A DNA stretch of 64,000 nt, taken from Bacteroidota bacterium. GTDB taxonomy: Bacteria; Bacteroidota; Bacteroidia; Bacteroidales; Tannerellaceae. The stretch lies in the NCBI GenBank assembly GCA_023429375.1, contig JAEYVY010000003.1, forward strand, positions 62,001 through 126,000, read 5' to 3'. Position numbers and translations under genes: made by a program. Below, piece by piece: positions 61,051-64,000 of the stretch. The notes beneath the pieces were generated by a model that was not told the origin of the DNA, ran no database searches, and saw only the letters and a program-made list of their open reading frames with translations. How positions within the stretch are numbered: position 1 is the first letter of the stretch; each line of letters opens with the position of its first letter.

Positions 61051-62385
61051 TTATCTTGTACGTCCACCACCGCCACTTGAACGACCACTGCTGCTGCTTC
61101 CACCTCCGCTATATGAAGAAGAGGATGAAGAGCGTCCGCTGCTACTACTTCCACTACTGTAGCTACCGCTTGAACGAGTACTAGAAGGAGAAGAGCTATA
61201 AGACGAACGTCCCCTATTGCTTGATGAAGAACTATTCACACTACCAGAACTTGGAGCGCTATATGTTCTACCTAATGACGATGAAGTTCTTCCTACAGAA
61301 GAGCGGTTATTGCTACTTCCACTTGGGGTTGTAGCCACTCTCTGTTGACTTCTGGTCGTACTAGAATTGATTGTTCCTTGACTATTTCCAGTTCTTGTTC
61401 TACCAACAGAATTAATTGTTTGGCTATTTGAGTTTGTGGCATTCGATCCGGAACGTACAGTTGTGTTACTTCTTCCTGCATTAGTGCTAGTGCGGTCTCT
61501 GTTTGCCCGATCCATAGAATTGATACTTTCTGATCTCAAAGATGAACTACGCACTCTGCCTGAACTGCTTGAAACACGACCACTTGAATTAGAATTTCTT
61601 GTAGTGCTATTATTTATAGAAGCAGATGTACGCCCGCTACGTCCATAAGCTGTGGATACTCCACCGGTTGAACGTCTTCCCGAAGCAGGATAGCTTGGGT
61701 AATAGTGGTGGTGATGGTGATAGCCATAATAGCCACCATAGAATCCGCCGTAGTAAGGACCATAGAATCCGCCATAATACCAAGGATCATACCATGGTGA
61801 ATAATAACCGGCATAGAATCCGCCCCAACCAAAGCCCCAACGCCATGGACGATAATAAGAAGAGTAATACCAAGGGCTGTAGCTATAGAACCAAGGATCA
61901 TACCAACCGGCATATCCGTATCCGCCCCAGCCTGTTCCAACATTCAAGTTAAAATTCACATTGGCACCACCATATCCATTATCATAGGCTTCGTAGCCAT
62001 ATCCATAGTAACCATCACTTAGATAGATATCTATTTGATCAGCACCGGCAATAGTAATTTTACTCGGAGAATGATAACGAATGATACGTTCAGTATATTC
62101 TGTATCTGAACGACGACCATTCTCTTCTATCACAAGTGTATCAACTGTTTCGTAGGCATAATCATCTTGAGAAACATAGCGACGGTTATATTCATCAACA
62201 CTACGTTCATCAGTAGCTGACGAAACCAGTTTTTGAGTTTGCGAGATCTTCTTCTCTTCTACTTTATCTTGTTTTTTTGTTTTACTGGAAGAGAAATACA
62301 CATCATCGAAAAACTCATCCTGTGCAGCCACATTCATAGCTAACAACAGCATCATCGATAATGATAATAATTTCTTAGGTTTCAT
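61051..62385 (-). CDS. Exported low-complexity Tyr/Gly/His/Ser-rich protein
   Basis: The 444-residue protein has a signal peptide (cleavage after NVAAQ). About 100 ordinary residues follow (IIRYHSPSKITIAGADQIDIY in part). Residues of about 125-235 are built almost only of Tyr, Gly, Trp, Pro and Phe (blocks such as YYGGFYG) and end in five His in a row. The last 200 residues are Ser, Gly, Arg, Thr and Asn with recurring VGRT and SSGR units. The layout suggests an extracellular, surface-bound or adhesive disordered chain; the His run could bind metal. It has a possible promoter at 62505-62535. No catalytic function is expected. Old annotations of like proteins are uninformative. Confidence 0.75.
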   Translation of the reverse strand: MKPKKLLSLSMMLLLAMNVAAQDEFFDDVYFSSSKTKKQDKVEEKKISQTQKLVSSATDERSVDEYNRRYVSQDDYAYETVDTLVIEENGRRSDTEYTERIIRYHSPSKITIAGADQIDIYLSDGYYGYGYEAYDNGYGGANVNFNLNVGTGWGGYGYAGWYDPWFYSYSPWYYSSYYRPWRWGFGWGGFYAGYYSPWYDPWYYGGFYGPYYGGFYGGYYGYHHHHHYYPSYPASGRRSTGGVSTAYGRSGRTSASINNSTTRNSNSSGRVSSSSGRVRSSSLRSESINSMDRANRDRTSTNAGRSNTTVRSGSNATNSNSQTINSVGRTRTGNSQGTINSSTTRSQQRVATTPSGSSNNRSSVGRTSSSLGRTYSAPSSGSVNSSSSSNRGRSSYSSSPSSTRSSGSYSSGSSSSGRSSSSSSYSGGGSSSSGRSSGGGGRTR

Positions 62386-62504
62386 TTTTGTTTCTCCTCT
62401 ACTTTAAATTATTAAGACTCTTATCTCTTTGACCATTTATGCAGAATAAGGTTTAACCCGAATGGCAAAAATTATCTACAATCTCGGGGATACCTCATCC
62501 TATA

Positions 62505-62535
62505 CAAATATAAAAATTAAACTAAATGTATCAAG
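62505..62535 (-). promoter_or_regulatory. Candidate promoter of the low-complexity protein gene
   Basis: On the minus strand TATATTTG (62505-62512) matches the -7 element, with CTTG 19 nt further upstream (62532-62535) near the -33 consensus. The leader would be about 115 nt. Confidence 0.45.
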
Positions 62536-62635
62536 TATTTACAGATACTTTAACGTAATTAGTTAATCATATCATTGTTCTCTGCATATATAGACAAAAA
62601 AACAAGATAAAACGCTGCATAAGTGGATGAAAAAA

Positions 62636-64000
62636 TTAATCCAATTTAAGCACAGCAAGGAATGCCTTTTGAGGAACCTCAACTGTACCGATTTGTTTCA
62701 TCTTCTTCTTTCCTTCTTTCTGCTTTTCTAAGAGTTTACGCTTACGTGAGATGTCACCTCCGTAACATTTCGCAGTTACATCCTTTCTAACAGCCTTAAT
62801 CGTTTCGCGCGCAATAATTTTAGCACCGATTGCTGCTTGAATGGCTATATCAAATTGCTGTCTGGGGATAAGTTCTTTCAGCTTTTCGCACATTCTACGG
62901 CCAAAGCTGACACTGTTATCGAAATGCGTCAGTGTAGACAAGGCATCCACCGATTCTCCATTTAACAGGATATCCAACTTAACCAATTTACTTGGACGAT
63001 AATCGTGCAGGTGATAATCGAATGAAGCATATCCTTTTGATATACTTTTCAGCTTATCATAAAAGTCAATCACAATCTCTCCTAATGGTAAATCGTAATG
63101 GATCTCAACACGATCGCCCGAGATATATTCTTGCTTCAAAAGTATGCCTCGCTTACCCAAACACAGTGTCATAATCGGACCGATATAGGCTGTATTCGTA
63201 ATAACAGAGGCACGTATATAAGGTTCGTCTATGTGATCAATCAAGGTTGGATCCGGTAGTCCACTCGGATTATGTACTTCTATACAGCCACCCTTTTTAT
63301 CGTATACCTTATACGAAACGTTAGGCACTGTGGTGATCACATCCATATTAAACTCTCTGTCCAAACGCTCTTGTACTATCTCCATATGCAAGAGTCCAAG
63401 GAATCCACAACGGAAACCAAATCCTAATGCAGCAGAACTTTCCGGCTGAAACGTTAGTGAAGCATCGTTTAGCTGCAGCTTTTCAAGCGAACTGCGAAGA
63501 TTTTCAAAGTCTTCACTATCGATTGGATAAACGCCGGCAAACACCATCGGTTTTACCTCTTCAAAACCAGCAATTGCTTCAGTAGCGCCATTCTTAATAT
63601 GCGTAATGGTATCGCCTACACGTACTTCGCGTGAAGTCTTAATACCAGAAATAATATACCCTACATCACCGGTACGAATTTCATCTCTTGGAGACATTCC
63701 AAGCTTGAGTACCCCTACTTCATCGGCTTCATACTCTTTTCCTGTGGCAATAAACTTAACGAGATCGCCCTTACGGATTACACCATTAACAACTTTAAAA
63801 TAAGCGATAATACCACGGAATGAGTTGAAAACTGAGTCGAAAATCAAACACTGAAGCGGAGCCTCAGGATCGCCTTTTGGTGCTGGAACTTTATTTATGA
63901 TGGCATCCAAAATATCATAGACTCCTTCACCTGTTTTTCCACTGGCACGAAGTATGTCTGTACGCGGACAACCCAAAAGCTCTACGATCTGATCTTCTAC
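62636..64000 (-). CDS. lepA: Elongation factor 4 (LepA), 5' part outside the window
   Basis: The visible 454 residues are the C-terminal three quarters of LepA, a ribosome-bound GTPase that acts on elongation or assembly. The reading frame is open to base 64000. It starts in the end of the G domain (the switch region lies outside), with [16 protein letters not shown] and [17 protein letters not shown] in part, then domain II, the EF-G-like domains III and V ([19 protein letters not shown] in part) and the LepA-only C-terminal domain with [13 protein letters not shown]. It ends normally with [10 protein letters not shown]. The start codon, at about 140 codons further upstream, is not in the window. 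Confidence 0.96.
   Translation of the reverse strand, partial: VEDQIVELLGCPRTDILRASGKTGEGVYDILDAIINKVPAPKGDPEAPLQCLIFDSVFNSFRGIIAYFKVVNGVIRKGDLVKFIATGKEYEADEVGVLKLGMSPRDEIRTGDVGYIISGIKTSREVRVGDTITHIKNGATEAIAGFEEVKPMVFAGVYPIDSEDFENLRSSLEKLQLNDASLTFQPESSAALGFGFRCGFLGLLHMEIVQERLDREFNMDVITTVPNVSYKVYDKKGGCIEVHNPSGLPDPTLIDHIDEPYIRASVITNTAYIGPIMTLCLGKRGILLKQEYISGDRVEIHYDLPLGEIVIDFYDKLKSISKGYASFDYHLHDYRPSKLVKLDILLNGESVDALSTLTHFDNSVSFGRRMCEKLKELIPRQQFDIAIQAAIGAKIIARETIKAVRKDVTAKCYGGDISRKRKLLEKQKEGKKKMKQIGTVEVPQKAFLAVLKLD

Noticed and set aside
61614..61952. Two ORFs of over 100 codons, one on each strand, inside the low-complexity gene
   Set aside because: They arise because the Tyr/Gly repeat DNA has few stop codons in any frame. 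The frame with a signal peptide is the real one.

Overview
The window looks like the chromosome of a host-associated Bacteroidales bacterium, most like Parabacteroides/Tannerellaceae. The reasons are an AT-rich composition, a SusC/SusD pair, pyruvate-phosphate dikinase, many Bacteroidetes-type lipoproteins, near absence of Shine-Dalgarno sequences, and many copies of the Bacteroidetes sigma -7 element TAnnTTTG just upstream of genes. The malate dehydrogenase is very close to what I remember of Parabacteroides sequences. The genus is an inference. I saw no rRNA, tRNA, prophage, insertion sequence or CRISPR array.

Layout. (1) 1-6747, minus strand: a tight five-gene unit with an IclR regulator, a beta-propeller/di-haem cytochrome, a RidA/chorismatase-like protein, a cupin lipoprotein and a large secreted NPCBM plus hydrazine-synthase-alpha-like protein that runs off the left edge. 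Its function is unknown. (2) 6907-23011: housekeeping genes tsaB, ppdK, rlmD, a lytic transglycosylase, a C69 dipeptidase, a TlpA-like thioredoxin, ilvA, an RNase D-like exonuclease, an RlmI-like methyltransferase and mdh. (3) 23103-27248: a DMT transporter, then LacI regulator, SDR mannonate oxidoreductase and uxuA, which form a uronate catabolic operon. (4) 27332-35527, minus: SusC, SusD and a Tat-exported tandem flavoprotein, a small glycan-uptake locus without a glycoside hydrolase. (5) 36390-41834: an M64 peptidase, guaB and a GH51 arabinofuranosidase lipoprotein.

(6) 42182-46832, plus: six overlapping or closely spaced genes: a nucleotidyltransferase, an ATP-grasp enzyme, a CDP-alcohol phosphotransferase, a HAD hydrolase, a metallophosphoesterase lipoprotein and an exported protein. 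Together these look like a pathway that makes, and perhaps remodels, a phosphodiester-linked polar head group or polyol. This is the strongest candidate for an undescribed system. (7) 46829-51751: a HAD phosphatase, a DUF1080 lipoprotein, an ArnT-like glycosyltransferase, and an AAA ATPase fused to a TOPRIM-like DUF4435 domain that resembles a one-gene PARIS anti-phage system. (8) 52400-62385: gpmA, then a minus-strand run of rpe, comEC-like, nrnA, a DUF4827 lipoprotein and glmM; an ECF sigma factor with a small ORF; a FadL-like porin; and a Tyr/Gly/Ser-rich secreted protein. (9) The 3' part of lepA at the right edge.

Two intergenic regions 44 kb apart (7749-7880 and 52012-52144) carry the same roughly 130-bp element, in opposite orientations, built round a 16-bp inverted repeat. 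Many start codons were moved from the longest reading frame. In several cases the upstream TTG lies inside or upstream of a TAnnTTTG promoter element, so it cannot be part of the transcript.
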